The notes below the pieces were generated by a model. The model was not told the DNA's origin and did not search any database. It saw only the letters and a list, made by a program, of their open reading frames with translations. A stretch of DNA of 64,000 bases. Source: Nocardioides sp. B-3 (lineage in GTDB: Bacteria; Actinomycetota; Actinomycetes; Propionibacteriales; Nocardioidaceae). The DNA is taken from contig NZ_CP087968.1 in assembly GCF_024703895.1 (NCBI RefSeq), positions 3,410,001 through 3,474,000 on the forward strand, in the 5' to 3' direction. A program made the position numbers and the translations under genes. This document shows positions 20,993 through 31,412 of this stretch, in pieces (within the stretch, counting starts at the first letter, position 1; each line of letters opens with the position of its first letter).

Positions 20993-22225
20993 ATGGGCGG
21001 CACCGAAGACAGGACTGCTGCCCTCGCCGACGACCTCGACCGGCGGCTCGCCGACGCCGACGCCGACCTGCTCGCGCACTACCCGGGCGACCGCGGCGTC
21101 CGTCAACCCGTGCACACCGTCTACGTCCCGGGTGATCGGTTCGACGCTGACACGGTGACGAGGTGGGGTGCGGAGGCGACTGCGGCCCTGACAGAGATGG
21201 CCGGACTCGGGCTGGACTCGGACGAAGGCGTCCTCGACCGGGTCCGCGCCAAGCTCGAGCGTGAGCCGATCGAGGACCTGCGGATCGACTTCGAGGACGG
21301 GTACGGCGTGCGGCCCGACGACCGGGGAGGACGCCGACGTCGTCTCGGCGGCGCATGCTCTCGCGTCACAGGTGCTGGTGGGTGGCGGGTCGCCGTACAA
21401 CGGGATCCGGATCAAGTCCTTCGAGGCCCCGACGCGGCGTCGCGGTCTGCGCACGCTCGACCTGTTCGTGGGTGAGCTGGGCGATGGGCTCACCGACGGC
21501 TTCCGCATCACGCTGCCCAAGGTGACCTCGGTCGATCAGGTCGCGGCGATGGTGACCGCGCTCGAGGTCGTCGAGTCGGCGCACGGGCTGAGAGCCGGAT
21601 CGTTGCTCTTCGAGATCCGTGTCGAGACCCCGCAGGCGATCCTCGGTGCCGACGGATCCACGTCCATCGCGCGGATGATCCGGGCCGGCGACGGGCGGGT
21701 GACGGGCCTGCACTACAGGACCTACGACTACTCGGCATCCCCGGGCGTCGCCGCGGAGCAGCAGAGCATGGAGCACCCGGTCGCCGACCATGCCAAGGAC
21801 GTCATGCAGGTGGCCGCCGCCGGCACCGGTGTCTTCGTCTCTGACGGCTCGAGCAACCGGCTCCCGGTCGGCGACAGCGACGCGAAGCGGGCGGCGTGGG
21901 CGCTCCACCTGCGGCTGGTGCGCAGGTCGCTCGAGCGCGGCATCCACCGGGGCTGGGACCTGCATCCGGCGCAGCTTCCGAGTCGGTTCGCGTCGACGTA
22001 CGCCTTCTTCCGCGACGGTCTGCCGTCGGCGGCGACGCGCCTCCGGGCCTATGTGCACGGCGGTCAGTCGGGCTACCTCGACGAGCCGGCGACCGCGGCG
22101 GCACTGGCCGGTTTCCTCCTCCGCGGTCTGGAGTGCGGCGCCGTCGACGCGGGGAGATCGACAGCCTCATCGGCATCGATCGTGCCGAGCTCGCGCGACT
22201 CGCGCGGAGGCCGGCGCATGGCTGA
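20993..22225 (+). CDS. DUF6986 aldolase/lyase-like protein (frameshifted)
   Basis: A protein of about 410 residues resembling HpcH/HpaI-type (beta/alpha)8 lyases. RIDFEDGYGVRPDDE and LLFEIRVETPQAILG carry the acidic residues that usually bind the metal, and GVFVSDGSSNRLPVGD and RGWDLHPAQLPSRFA are further conserved blocks. Phase changes lie near 21325 and 22160. The corrected C-terminus ([17 protein letters not shown]) ends 8 bases inside the allantoinase gene. Overlap with allB and the following ureidoglycine aminohydrolase indicates a role in purine or allantoin catabolism, perhaps on glyoxylate-derived intermediates; that step is inferred. Confidence 0.78.
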
Positions 22226-23570
22226 CCTCGACCTCGTGATCCGCGCCGAGCGTGTCATCAGCAGCACCGGCGAGGTCGGCCGCCAGATCGGGATCAAGGA
22301 CGGCACGATCGTCGCGATCGAGCCACTCGGGTCCGACTCCGGCCGGTGGGGAACGCCTCGAGCTCGCGGACGATGAGGTGCTCATGCCGGGCTCGGGTCG
22401 ACGCGCACGTGCACGTCAACGAGCCCGGTCGCACCGAGTGGGAGGGCTTCGCCTCGGCCACACGGGCCGCGGCCGCCGGCGGCGTGACGACCATCGTCGA
22501 CATGCCGCTGAACAGCATCCCGCCCACCTGCGACGTGCCCGCGCTCGAGCTCAAGCGCAGCGTGGCGGAGCGCCGGGCGTTCGTCGACGTCGGCTTCTGG
22601 GGCGGCGCGATTCCCGGCAACGTCGCGGAGCTGAGGCCGCTGTACGACGCGGGCGTGCTCGGCTTCAAGTGCTTCCTGCTGCACTCGGGGGGTCGAGGAG
22701 TTCCCGCACCTGCACCCCGACGAGCTCGAGGCAGCGATGCGTGAGGTGCGGTCCTTTGACGGGCTGATGATCGTCCACGCCGAGGACACGCACGCGATCG
22801 ACCACGCGCCATCGGCCCACGGCGAGACCTACGTCGACTTCCTGAGGAGCCGACCGCGCGGCGCCGAGAACCTCGCGGTCGCGCAGGTGATCGAGCTGGC
22901 CCGCTGGACCGGCTGCCGCGTGCACGTCCTCCACGTCTCGAGCTCCGACGTGCTGCCGATGCTCGCGTCGGCACGACGCGACGGCGTGCGCATCACCGCC
23001 GAGACCTGCCCGCACTACCTGACCTTCGAGGCCGAGGAGATTCCCGACGGCGCCACGCAGTTCAAGTGCTGCCCGCCGATCCGCGAGGCCGCCAACCGCG
23101 AGCTGCTGTGGGACGGCCTGCGCGACGGTGTGATCGACTCGGGTCGTGACCGACCACTCGCCGTCGACGATCGACCTCAAGTGCCTCGACACCGGCGACT
23201 TCGGCGTCGCCCGGGGGCGGCATCTCCTCGCTCCAGCTCGGCCTCTGCGCCGTGTGGACCGAGGCCCGCCGACGCGGCTTCACCCCCGGGGTCGACGTGG
23301 CCCGCTGGATGTGCGAGGCGCCCGCCAGCCACGCCGGGCTGCGGCGCAAGGGCCGGATCGAGGTCGGCTTCGACGCCGACTTCGCGGTCGTCGCCCCCGA
23401 CGACGCGTTCGTCGTCGACGTCGCGCGCCTGCATCACAAGAACCCGATCTCGCCGTACGGCGGTCGCCCGCTCTCCGGAGCGGTGCGCAGCACTGCTCCG
23501 TGGCCGACGCATCGACACAGCTGAAGGCGCCGAGCCGTTCGGAAACCTGCTGACCCGAGGAGGAGCATGA
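22218..23570 (+). CDS. allB: Allantoinase (frameshifted)
   Basis: A cyclic amidohydrolase that opens allantoin to allantoate. [20 protein letters not shown] is the usual N-terminus. [17 protein letters not shown] gives the HxH metal ligands and the allantoinase-specific [21 protein letters not shown] contains the lysine expected to be carboxylated. [20 protein letters not shown] and VTDHSP supply the remaining ligands. At least five phase changes occur (near 22350, 22395, 22690, 23140, 23205 and 23500), and the corrected protein is about 450 residues. The end overlaps the next gene's ATG as ATGA, so the two are translationally coupled. Confidence 0.9.
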
Positions 23571-24457
23571 CCAGCTACTACGTGCCGAAGGGCGGCCTGC
23601 CCGCACAAACCGAGCTGACCACCGATCGGGCGACCTTGACCGAGGCCTATGCAGTCCTGCCGCGGGGGACGATGCGGGACATCGTCACCAGTCAGCTGCC
23701 GTTCTGGGAGGGCACCCGGCTCTGGGTGATCGCCCGCCCGCTGTCCGGCTTCGCGGAGACCTTCTCGCAGTACATCGTCGAGGTCTCGCCGGGCGGCGGC
23801 AGCGACAGGCCGGAGCTCGACCCGGGCGCCGAGGGCGTGCTCTTCGTTGTCGACGGCGCTCTGTCCCTGACGGTCGAGGGGGAGTCACATGCCCTCGTCG
23901 CTGGCGGCTAGGCGTTCCTCCCACCCAGCTGCACGTGGTCGTTGCACAACACGAGCGACGTCACCGCGAGCTTCCACTGGATCCGCAAGGCCTACGAATC
24001 GGTCGACGGGATCGAGGTGCCCGAGGCCTTCGTGACCCACGAGGGCGCCGTACAGGCTGGAGAGATGCCGGGCACCAACGGCGCCCGGACCACGCAGCGC
24101 TTCGTCGATCCGCTCGACGTGCGCCACGACATGCACGTCAACATCGTCAGCTTCGAGCCCGGCGGGGTGATCCCCTTCCCGGAGACGCACGTGATGGAGC
24201 ACGGGCTCTACGTCCTCGAGGGGAAGGCGGTCTACCTCCTCAACAACGACTGGGTCGAGGTCCGGGAGGGCGACTTCATGTGGCTGCGGGCGTTCTGCCC
24301 GCAGGCTTGCTACGCCGGGGGCCCCGGGCGCTTCCGCTACCTGCTCTACAAGGACGTCAACCGGCACGCCAACCCTGGGCCGCCCGTTCGCGTAGCGCCG
24401 CGCTCCATGGCACCGATGCCGGGGCGGGGTGCCGGTGGGACGCCCGAACCGCCATGA
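23567..24457 (+). pseudogene. allE: (S)-ureidoglycine aminohydrolase with an in-frame stop
   Basis: A bicupin manganese enzyme that releases ammonia from (S)-ureidoglycine in allantoin breakdown. [20 protein letters not shown] and LPRGTMRDIVTSQLPFWEGT are the typical start. The second cupin has MHVNIVSFEPGGVIPFPETH and MEHGLYVLEGKAVYLLNNDW, with the expected metal-binding His/Glu residues. Unlike its neighbours it is broken by a substitution: TAG at 23909-23911 replaces the codon after VAGG, where homologues have tyrosine (GGYAFLPP). The frame then continues in phase to 24457. A single-base error (TAC or TAT to TAG) would restore it; if real, the pathway is cut here. Confidence 0.82.
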
Positions 24458-24464
24458 TGGCGCC

Positions 24465-25178
24465 GTGAGCAAGTTCCTCGACCACGACGCCGCCCCCGGT
24501 CGTGATGGCCGACAAGATGGCCGAGCTCAAGCCACGACTGCGGGGGTGGCTCCACGCAGGCTCGATCCCGTTCGTGCTCGCGGCCGGCATCGTGCTGATC
24601 GTGCTCTCCCCGACGACGGAGACGAAGGTGGGTTCCGCCGTCTTCATCGCGTCGGCCCTGCTGCTCTTCGGCACCTCGGCGATCTATCACCGCGGCACTG
24701 GCAGCCGGCGATCTGGGCGCTGCTGCGACGCCTTGACCACTCGAACATCTTCGTCCTGATCGCCGGCACCTACACGGCGTTCGCGATGCTGTTGCTGGAG
24801 GGCAGCTCGCGGGTCTGGCTGCTCGTGGGCATCTGGGGAGGAGCGCTGCTCGGCGTGCTCTTCCGGGTCTTCTGGACCGGCGCTCCGCGCTGGCTCTACA
24901 CGCCGATCTACATCGGCCTCGGCTGGTTCGCGGTCTTCTTCATCCCCGACTTCATCGAGGGCGCCGAGCGGATGAGCACGGCGATGGCGATCGCGACCCC
25001 GGTCCCGGTCGCGGCCGGTGGGGTGCTCTACACACTCGGCGCGGTGATCTACGGCCTCAAGCGGCCCAACCCCAAGCCCGAGTGGTTCGGCTTCCACGAG
25101 GTGTTCCACACCTTCACGATCCCGGCGTTCGTCGCGCACTACGTGGCGGTGTCGCTGGCGACGTACGCGCTGCGCTGA
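24465..25178 (+). CDS. Hemolysin III / PAQR-family membrane protein (frameshifted)
   Basis: A seven-helix membrane protein. LRGWLHAGSIPFVLAAGIVL, then FIASALLLFGTSAIYHRGTW with the conserved SxxYH, LDHSNIFVLIAGTYTAFAML with the HS...GTYT motif, and FHEVFHTFTIPAFVAHYVAV with the HExxH-like ending are all hallmarks of the family. The histidines and serine form an intramembrane zinc site in PAQR proteins. Two compensating slips lie near 24493 and 24700. The GTG at 24465 begins the corrected protein, about 237 residues long. Despite the name, toxin activity is not implied. Confidence 0.87.
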   Translation: MSKFLDHDAAPGRDGRQDGRAQATTAGVAPRRLDPVRARGRHRADRALPDDGDEGGFRRLHRVGPAALRHLGDLSPRHWQPAIWALLRRLDHSNIFVLIAGTYTAFAMLLLEGSSRVWLLVGIWGGALLGVLFRVFWTGAPRWLYTPIYIGLGWFAVFFIPDFIEGAERMSTAMAIATPVPVAAGGVLYTLGAVIYGLKRPNPKPEWFGFHEVFHTFTIPAFVAHYVAVSLATYALR

Positions 25179-25212
25179 CGCTTTCGGCCAGCCCCCTGCG
25201 CTACCGTGAGGC

Positions 25213-25682
25213 GTGTTCCACGTGATGTTCCTCGAGCCCCGGATCCCGCCCAACACCGGCAACGCGATCCGGATGGTGTCCGGCACCGGAGCCACCCTGC
25301 ACCTCGTTGAGCCCCTCGGTTTCGACTGGCGGAGCCCAAGCTGAAGCGCGCGGGACTGGACTACCACGACCTCGCTTCCGTGGTGGTTCACTCCGACCTC
25401 GAGGCCGCCCCGGCGAGCGATGCGCTGGTGTCCTCCGGGGTCTTCGCGTTCACGGCCGGGGCGACGAGGTGGTACACGGACGTCGAGTTCCGACCCGGCG
25501 ACGTGCTGCTCTTCGGACCGGAACCGACGGGACTCTCCGACGAGGTGCTGGGCCATGCCCGGGTCACGGAGCGGGTCCGGATCCCCATGCTGGCAGGGCG
25601 CAGGTCGCTGAACCTGTCGAACTCGGCGGCTGTCGTGACCTACGAGGCCCGGCGCCAGCAGGGATTCGCTGGGGCGGAGTGA
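25213..25682 (+). CDS. trmL: tRNA (cytidine(34)-2'-O)-methyltransferase (frameshifted)
   Basis: A small SPOUT-fold methyltransferase that 2'-O-methylates the wobble base of leucine tRNAs. The start FHVMFLEPRIPPNTGNAIRM contains the conserved N-x-G-N-x-x-R. LKRAGLDYHDL, LLFGPEPTGLSDEVL and IPMLAGRRSLNLSNSAAVV are motifs 2 and 3 of the trefoil-knot cofactor site. One missing base lies near 25335. Corrected length is about 155 residues, normal for TrmL. The GTG at 25213 is the start. It stands alone. Confidence 0.9.
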
Positions 25683-25718
25683 GTGCACCGGCGCTCGTGC
25701 CACGGCAGGATGGGCGAC

Positions 25719-27025
25719 ATGACGACCACGACGCCGGTGAACCCTCTCGACGAGGTCTTCATCAACCTCGCAACCCGCGCACTGATGTCGGTGCACTTCG
25801 AGGTGCGCGTGGCAGGGCGCTTCGACGTCGACCGGTTGACCGAGGCGTTCCGAGCGGCACTCGGCAAGCACCCGATGGCCCGGGCCCGTTTGGCGCCCAG
25901 CTCGTTGGTGGCCCGGCAGCTCCAGTGGGAGGTCCCTGACGAGGTGGACCACCCGGCGTTGTCGGTCTCGGAGGAACCGATCGATGTCGTGCGGTCCCGG
26001 CTCCTCTCACGTCAGCCGGACCTGGACGTCAGCCCGACCTTCCTTGCGGTCGTCGTGCGCGACCCGGAGGGAGACCACCTCCTGCTCAACCTGCACCACG
26101 CGATCTTCGACGGGATGAGCACGGTGCGGCTCTTCACGAGCATCGCCCGTGCGTACGCCGGTGAGCCCGATGAGACCGGCGGACCAGACCTCGCGGTGGC
26201 GCGGGACCTGAGGACCCTCCTCGGATCGCGCAGCCTCAAGGAGCTCGCTCCCCGCGCCGCCAAGGTCGGGAAGGACATTCTCGACCGGGCCGGGCTGACC
26301 CGGATCGCCGAGGACGGGGGCGTGCCCGACAGCACCACGTCCGCAGTCACGACCTTGCGCTTGAGCCCCGAGGAGACCGCGACGGCGCTGGCCGTGCGTC
26401 CACTGGTGCGACCGTGAACGACCTCGTCCCGGCCGCCCACGCACTGTCGATCCTGCGCTGGAATCGCGCGCACGGCGCGAAGCTCGGTGACCGGGTGTCG
26501 ATCATGATGCCGGTCAACCTGCGTCCCGCCGAATGGTCCACCGAGGTGGTCAGCAACTTCGCCAGCTATCTCGCCATCATGATCCCGTCGAAGGTTCCGG
26601 ACGACCTGACGGCCGCGACGGCGGTGGTGCTGGAGCACACGGGTCCGGTGAAGGAGAACGGCGCAGCCGGCTGGGTGGTCGACCTCCCGGCGCCCAGCAA
26701 CGTCATCCCCGCGGCCGCCCGCAAGGCATTCACCGGGCTGCTGCCCCCGGTGCAGAAGCAGTTCATCGAGACCACCGTGCTCTCCAATGTCGGCCGTCTC
26801 TCCCTGCCCGGCTTCGGGGACGCGGGCGAGGTCACCGAGGTCTGGTTCAGCCCGCCGGGCATGGCGGTGTCGGGACTGATGCCCATCGGGGTGGGTGTCG
26901 TCGGTGTGGGCAAGGAGCTGTTCATCGCGTTCCGCACCGATCGTCGGGTGCTGAGCGATCAGGCTGCCGCCGAGTTCGTCGAGCTCTTCCGCCAGACCCT
27001 GACGGGTGCGCCACCCGCCGGCTGA
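25719..27025 (+). CDS. Condensation-domain / wax-ester-synthase-like acyltransferase (frameshifted)
   Basis: A CoA-dependent acyltransferase-fold protein of about 435 residues. NPLDEVFINLATRALMSVHF and FRAALGKHPMARARL begin the N-terminal lobe. LLLNLHHAIFDGMSTVRLFT contains the catalytic HHxxxDG. The second lobe has VSIMMPVNLRPAEWSTEVVS and TVLSNVGRLSLPGFGDAG, typical of WS/DGAT and PapA-like enzymes. A phase change near 26410 divides the lobes. The substrate is unknown; a glycosyltransferase and a GNAT gene downstream do not settle it. Confidence 0.75.
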
Positions 27026-27029
27026 TCCC

Positions 27030-27486
27030 GTGTTGCCTGATCCCACGTCACGACTCCGCTTCCGTGAGACGACGTACAAGACATCGCGACGTTGGACATC
27101 GCCTCGCGCGGGCCGCAGGGCTGGATCGCCCTGGAACCGGAGCAACTACGCCGAGCACGGGTTCGGGTTGTGGGTGATGGAGACCCTCGCCGGGGAGTTC
27201 GTCGGTGACTGCGGCCTGACGATGCAGGAGGTGGGCGGCAGTTGGCTGGTCGAGGCAGGTTGGCACGTGCGCTCCGACCTGCGTCGACAGGGATACGACG
27301 ACGGAGGCTGCGATTGCCGTCCGGGAGGCCGCTCGCGTCGCCGGGATCGGTCACCTGATCGCGATCATTCGTCCGGACAATGTTGCCTCGCAACGCGTGG
27401 CGGTGAAGGTCGGGCTCGTCCTCGAGCGTGAGATCGAGAAGGTCGGTGGTCCGGCCCCGGTCTTCGGCGCCGATCTTCAGACGTGA
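27030..27486 (+). pseudogene. GNAT N-acetyltransferase, frameshifted with an internal gap
   Basis: RimJ/RimL-like acetyltransferase. LPDPTSRLRFRETT starts it, YAEHGFGLWVMETLAGEFVG is the central strand, and ATEAAIAVREAARVAGIGHL with IIRPDNVASQRVAVKVGLV is the acetyl-CoA loop and final helix. The region between the first strand and the central part is shorter than in homologues by about 20 residues, and at least two phase changes occur (near 27100 and 27305). Sequencing indels explain the latter but not easily the gap, so I mark it as possibly non-functional. Confidence 0.6.
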
Positions 27487-27525
27487 CGCGCGGGTCTCGC
27501 TGCCCGACTCCTAGGCTGAGACATC

Positions 27526-28664
27526 ATGCGTCTTCTCATCACCTTCGTAGGCGGCCTCGGCCACTTGGCGCCACTCCTCCCACTGGCACGCGACGACGCG
27601 AGGCCGGACATGTAGTGGCGATCGCCGGGTCAGGCGGTTTGGTCGCGCGGATCGAGGGAGCCGGGTTCGCAGCCTTTGCGACCAGCCCAAGGCCGCACCA
27701 CGACCAAACCCCCGCGAGGCAGGATGCGCAAACCGCTCGAGGTGATGAATGCTCGCGCGACCGAGATCGAGTTCGCCGACAACTTCGCCGACCGAGGCGC
27801 ACGTCGGATGGCACTGGCCATGCCGGCCGTCATCCGCGCATTCAGGCCCGATCTCATTCTCCGCGATGAGACCGATCTGGGTACGACGATCGCCGCGGAA
27901 CTACTGGACGTACCCGTCGCAAGCCACCTCGTGCTGGCCGCTGGCCTGTTGATCCGGCCCGAGCTTGTCGCGCCACGCCTCGACTCCGTACGCGCCGAGT
28001 ACGGGCTGCCGCCCGATCCAGAACTGACACGACTGACCACAGGGCTGGTGTTGACCGACGCAGCGCCCTCGTTCCGGAGTCCGAGGTCGACGTTGTCACT
28101 GCAGTCGACGCCCTACAGACCGTCGGTGATCTCCAGACCGGCCTCACGCCCCGGCCGACCGGGCGTCTACGTCACACTCGGCACGATCTTCAACAACGCA
28201 TCCGGCGATCTCTTCGAGCGCATCCCGGGCTGGGCTCGCTGACCTCGACGTGGACGTCGTGGCGACCGTCGGACAAGGGACTGACCCGGCCGACCTCGGA
28301 CCCCAGCCGACCAACGTGCGAGTGGAACGATTCCTGCCACAGGGCGATGTCCTCTCAGCCGTCGACCTCGTCGTCTCGCACGGTGGCTCGGGAAGCCTGA
28401 TGGCCACGCTCGCACACGGACTCCCGTCCCTGCTCCTGCCGCTGGGCGCGGATCAACCGCACAACGCTATGCGCGCCGGTGAGCTGGGCACCGGCGACAA
28501 CCCTCGACGCCACCACCGTGACGCCCGACGAGATCGGAGCTCGCTCCCGCGAGGTGCTCGCTGACGACGCCATGCGCGCTGCGTGCGTCGACTTCGCCGA
28601 CGCGTGCAAGGCACTACCGGGTCCGTACGCCGCAGTCGCGGCGCTGGAAGCAGCCGCTTGTTGA
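27526..28664 (+). CDS. UDP-glycosyltransferase, GT1/MGT-like (frameshifted)
   Basis: A GT-B fold glycosyltransferase of about 378 residues. MRLLITFVGGLGHLAPLLPL is the acceptor-domain start. RPDLILRDETDLGTTIAAEL and GVYVTLGTIFNN lead to the nucleotide-sugar signature VSHGGSGSLMATLAHGLPSL, then LLPLGADQPHNAMRAGELG. The last block matches the HGGxGT...P.. ADQ..NA signature of macrolide/flavonoid-type enzymes. Phase changes lie near 27590, 27700, 28235 and 28500. The acceptor is unknown. Confidence 0.8.
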
Positions 28665-28726
28665 CTCATGCCAACGCGACGCGCCTGCGTCGAACTCCGG
28701 CCGCTGGGGGAAGCATGCGCACGACC

Positions 28727-28918
28727 TCAGTGGCCGGGGTGCACGATCTGCGTCGCCATGGCCACGAGGGTCTGCGCCCGCCGGACGAGTGGCTCAGCCC
28801 TTGCGAGCGTGACGAGTGCGGTGCCGTACTCCACATCGCCCCTGATCGCGATCAGCTCGCGTAGGGCAGCCTTCTGGAGATAGCGCTTTGCGTAGTTGGT
28901 GCTCTCGGCGGAGGTCAT
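28727..28918 (-). CDS. Small protein partnered with an MNT nucleotidyltransferase
   Basis: A 63-residue protein with an alanine/leucine-rich helical centre (YLQKAALRELIAIRGDVEYG). Its ATG overlaps the stop of the upstream nucleotidyltransferase gene (ATGA), so the two are translationally coupled. Gene order recalls HEPN-MNT toxin-antitoxin pairs, but I do not see the usual R-x(4-6)-H ribonuclease motif and the protein is shorter than HEPN domains. It could be a truncated HEPN protein or an unrelated partner. Confidence 0.5.
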   Translation of the reverse strand: MTSAESTNYAKRYLQKAALRELIAIRGDVEYGTALVTLARAEPLVRRAQTLVAMATQIVHPGH

Positions 28919-29233
28919 GACGCCTTCCCTCGACTGGGCCGCGGCAGGCTGCCGACCAGCGCGAGGCCGTCACGGAGGATCTCGGCGACGGCAGGCTCCC
29001 GCTCCTGCGGAGCGCGGGCGAAGTCCTCGCGGGTCAGGTGGAGTACGTCGCAGGCATTGCCGAGACGCTCGTGCACAGCTTGCTGGATGTCCGCTCGGCC
29101 GGCCCACTCCACCGGAGCAATCACCACGAGGTCGATGTCGCTTTCGTTGCGTGCTGTCCCGCGGGCCACGGATCCGAACACGATGACGGCCTCGACGTCC
29201 GGCGCCGCCCGGCCCTCAAGGGCCTTCGGTCAC
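28915..29233 (-). CDS. MNT-type nucleotidyltransferase (antitoxin-like)
   Basis: A minimal nucleotidyltransferase. VIVFGSVARGTARNESDIDL is the GSxARGxxxxxSDxDL active-site motif, with both metal-binding aspartates, and LVVIAPVEW follows. Such proteins neutralise HEPN ribonuclease toxins by adding AMP residues to them. An intact frame begins only at the GTG inside this motif; one surplus base near 29227 would extend the protein upstream to the GTG at 29233 and supply the missing first helix (KALEGRAAPDVEA). It overlaps the small downstream gene. Confidence 0.7.
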
Positions 29234-29339
29234 TTCGTGATTCGCTGTCGCTCACCCTTGACCGCCGGGACGGAGACCTTGCTGGCTGGCTATCGGGCGG
29301 GCCGCGGGGGACTGGTTGCCGAACGAGTTGTCCACAGGC

Positions 29340-30819
29340 TCATGGTGGTCGCGCGGCGACGAGCTCCTTCGCTTGCTCGTACTGGGTCCGCCACTGCCTC
29401 CGCTGCCGGATGGAGGCGGAGATCGTGCGCGTGTAGTTGCGCTCCCGGACAGGGACGTCCTCCCAGACGAACCGAGGCTGCCCATCCGCGTGCAGCACTT
29501 CCGCGGCCAGCCGGCGAACATCTGGCGCATCGATACCGGCCTCCTCAAGCACGGCCCGTACGACGGTCGCCCGATCGGCGCGGTGATCCTCGAGCGTCTT
29601 CCCGGTCCAGTGCCGCGACACGAGCACGCGGCGCCCACCGAGCCCCGGGCATTCTCGCGTGTGCGCCTTGGAATCACATTCGCCGGGCACCGGGCCCGGC
29701 GCCGGATCCTTCGGGTTGATCCCGTAGCGAAGCCAGTTGGCGCACGACTCCGAGCACGGCAACCACCGCAGCTCGGCGTGCAGCCGGTCGGTGTGCGCCC
29801 GGTATTCGACGTCGACGTGGTCCTCGTCGGCGAACGTGTCCACGATCGACTTCGTCAGGTACTTGCACAGGTAGCCGACGGCACGACCGGCCTCTTCGCG
29901 ATCTCCCACCGGGCCCCGGATGTCGACCTGCTCCCCGAAGGACAGGACATGGAACGGCTCCGCGGTCTCGTCGGCGTCGACCCGGCCCAGTGCCGCTTCC
30001 CCGGGACATCAACAGTTCTCCGGTGGTGGGGTCGACATAGCCGCCGAGATCGGCGTCCCGGGCGGGCAGCTGCTTCGCGTCGGGGTAGCGGACCCGGTCG
30101 ATCGAAGGCCACCACAGAGCGCAGTACGTCCCGGCTGTGACGTCCTTGATCACGCGTCGCGGAATCGCACCTCGCAACGCTGCGTGGAGGTGGGGAGCCA
30201 GCCGCTTCTGAGGCTCGACCGCGGCGAAGTACTGCACCTTGTATCCCGCGCAGCGCCGCAGGTTCTGCCACCAGCGATCCACGAGGCGCGGGAAGAACAG
30301 CGCATCGAGCGCAGCGCGGCGATAGTCGTAGCGACCCGCTCGTCGAGGGGTGCCCGTGCCCGGCGTGATCGGGCCGTACGACGGCAGCGTGAGCGTCACG
30401 AACATCGAGGGGCGGAACTCGGCGCCGGTCTTCGGGTCGGTGAAGGTACGCCCGATCGAGCAATTCTCGGCCGGGACCTTGGGCAGCTCCGGGAAACCGC
30501 TCAGGCGCCGGGTCGAACGGATGCGCCGTTTGGCTCCATCGTCTGCGTCGTCGTCCCGGCAGTCCTCGGGATCCGGGGGAGTGTCAACCTCCGGCAGCGG
30601 ATCCTCGCTCAGGTGCCAGCCCTCGCGGCACTGCTGCATCCGGAGCCGTCGGGCCTTCTCCGCGCAGGACTTGCAAGCGTTCTCCCGGGTCGAGCCGCAC
30701 AGGATCGGGACGGAGGTGACTTCGCCCGTCAGGCGGTCGGTGACCCGACGGAGGATCGGCCGCTCACACACGCCCTCAATGCGCGCAGCGGCCACCACGA
30801 GCTCGTTACTGAGTCTCAT
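29340..30819 (-). CDS. Replication initiator protein, RepSA-type (frameshifted)
   Basis: A plasmid/integrative-element replication initiator of about 490 residues from actinobacteria. An N-terminal zinc-ribbon-like stretch (ILCGSTRENACKSCAEKARR) is followed by the core MFVTLTLPSYGPI, the HUH-like APHLHAALRGAIP and KVQYFAAVEPQKRL. After a slip near 29960 comes AVGYLCKYLTKSIVDTF, with the tyrosine-containing helix typical of rolling-circle initiators. The C-terminus includes CSESCANWLRYGI, another possible zinc site. Two small genes precede it on the same strand. No integrase or transfer gene accompanies it here, so it looks like part of an eroded element. Confidence 0.85.
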
Positions 30820-30852
30820 GATATTTCCCCGCGCGGGCGCATGACGTCCGGA

Positions 30853-31137
30853 CTACTCAGTCCGCGCGGGGGACTCGCCCCGATCGATGGACAAGACTCG
30901 CCGTGCCTCCGCGATCCGCTCCTCGAGCAGCTCGACGTCGCTGTCGTCGTAGAACGTTCGTGTGCCGGAGATCGACATGCCTGTTGCGTTCGCGATCTGC
31001 TGCAGTGTGTACGGCCGCGGCTTCACCTTCTCCCGCATGTACGCGACCGGGAGAATCATCTGCTGCTCGATCTCGGTGCGCTTCCGCCGCAGCGACTCGA
31101 GTTCGGACAGGAGTGGGTCACGCTCTGACTCGCGCAC
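30853..31137 (-). CDS. Small helix-turn-helix protein upstream of rep
   Basis: A 94-residue protein. The N-terminal half is a charged helix (LLSELESLRRKRTEIEQQMI). The middle, YTLQQIANATGMSISGTRTF, fits a sigma-like or Xre-type helix-turn-helix. It starts at a GTG one base after the stop of another small gene and ends 33 bases before rep, so it probably controls or is co-expressed with rep. Confidence 0.65.
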   Translation of the reverse strand: MRESERDPLLSELESLRRKRTEIEQQMILPVAYMREKVKPRPYTLQQIANATGMSISGTRTFYDDSDVELLEERIAEARRVLSIDRGESPARTE

Positions 31138-31138
31138 C

Positions 31139-31303
31139 TCACGGATGGCAATCCGCGCGGTCCCGGAGACGCTCGGTCCAATCTGCCCTTACGTCGTTGA
31201 CGACGTCGTCGTCGAAGGTGGCCGGGTCCGGCTCGACCGTGACGATCGAGGCGACCTCGAGGTCGGTCCCGCTGAACTCACCCATGCCTACGAATCGCAT
31301 CAT
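31139..31303 (-). CDS. Small acidic hypothetical protein
   Basis: A 54-residue reading frame beginning MMRFVGMGEFSGTDLEVASI and ending with DVRADWTERLRDRADCHP. It ends one base before the GTG of the helix-turn-helix gene, which supports it being real and co-translated. It is Asp-rich with no hydrophobic segment; no family is recognised. Confidence 0.45.
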   Translation of the reverse strand: MMRFVGMGEFSGTDLEVASIVTVEPDPATFDDDVVNDVRADWTERLRDRADCHP

Positions 31304-31412
31304 GCAACGAGAATGACACGCAAATGCGATGATCGCAAGAGTCGGCGTGAGTCCACTTGAAATTGCGCGACGATGTCGTCTTGAACCGCTACAACGTAAG
31401 AGTTATATTCGT

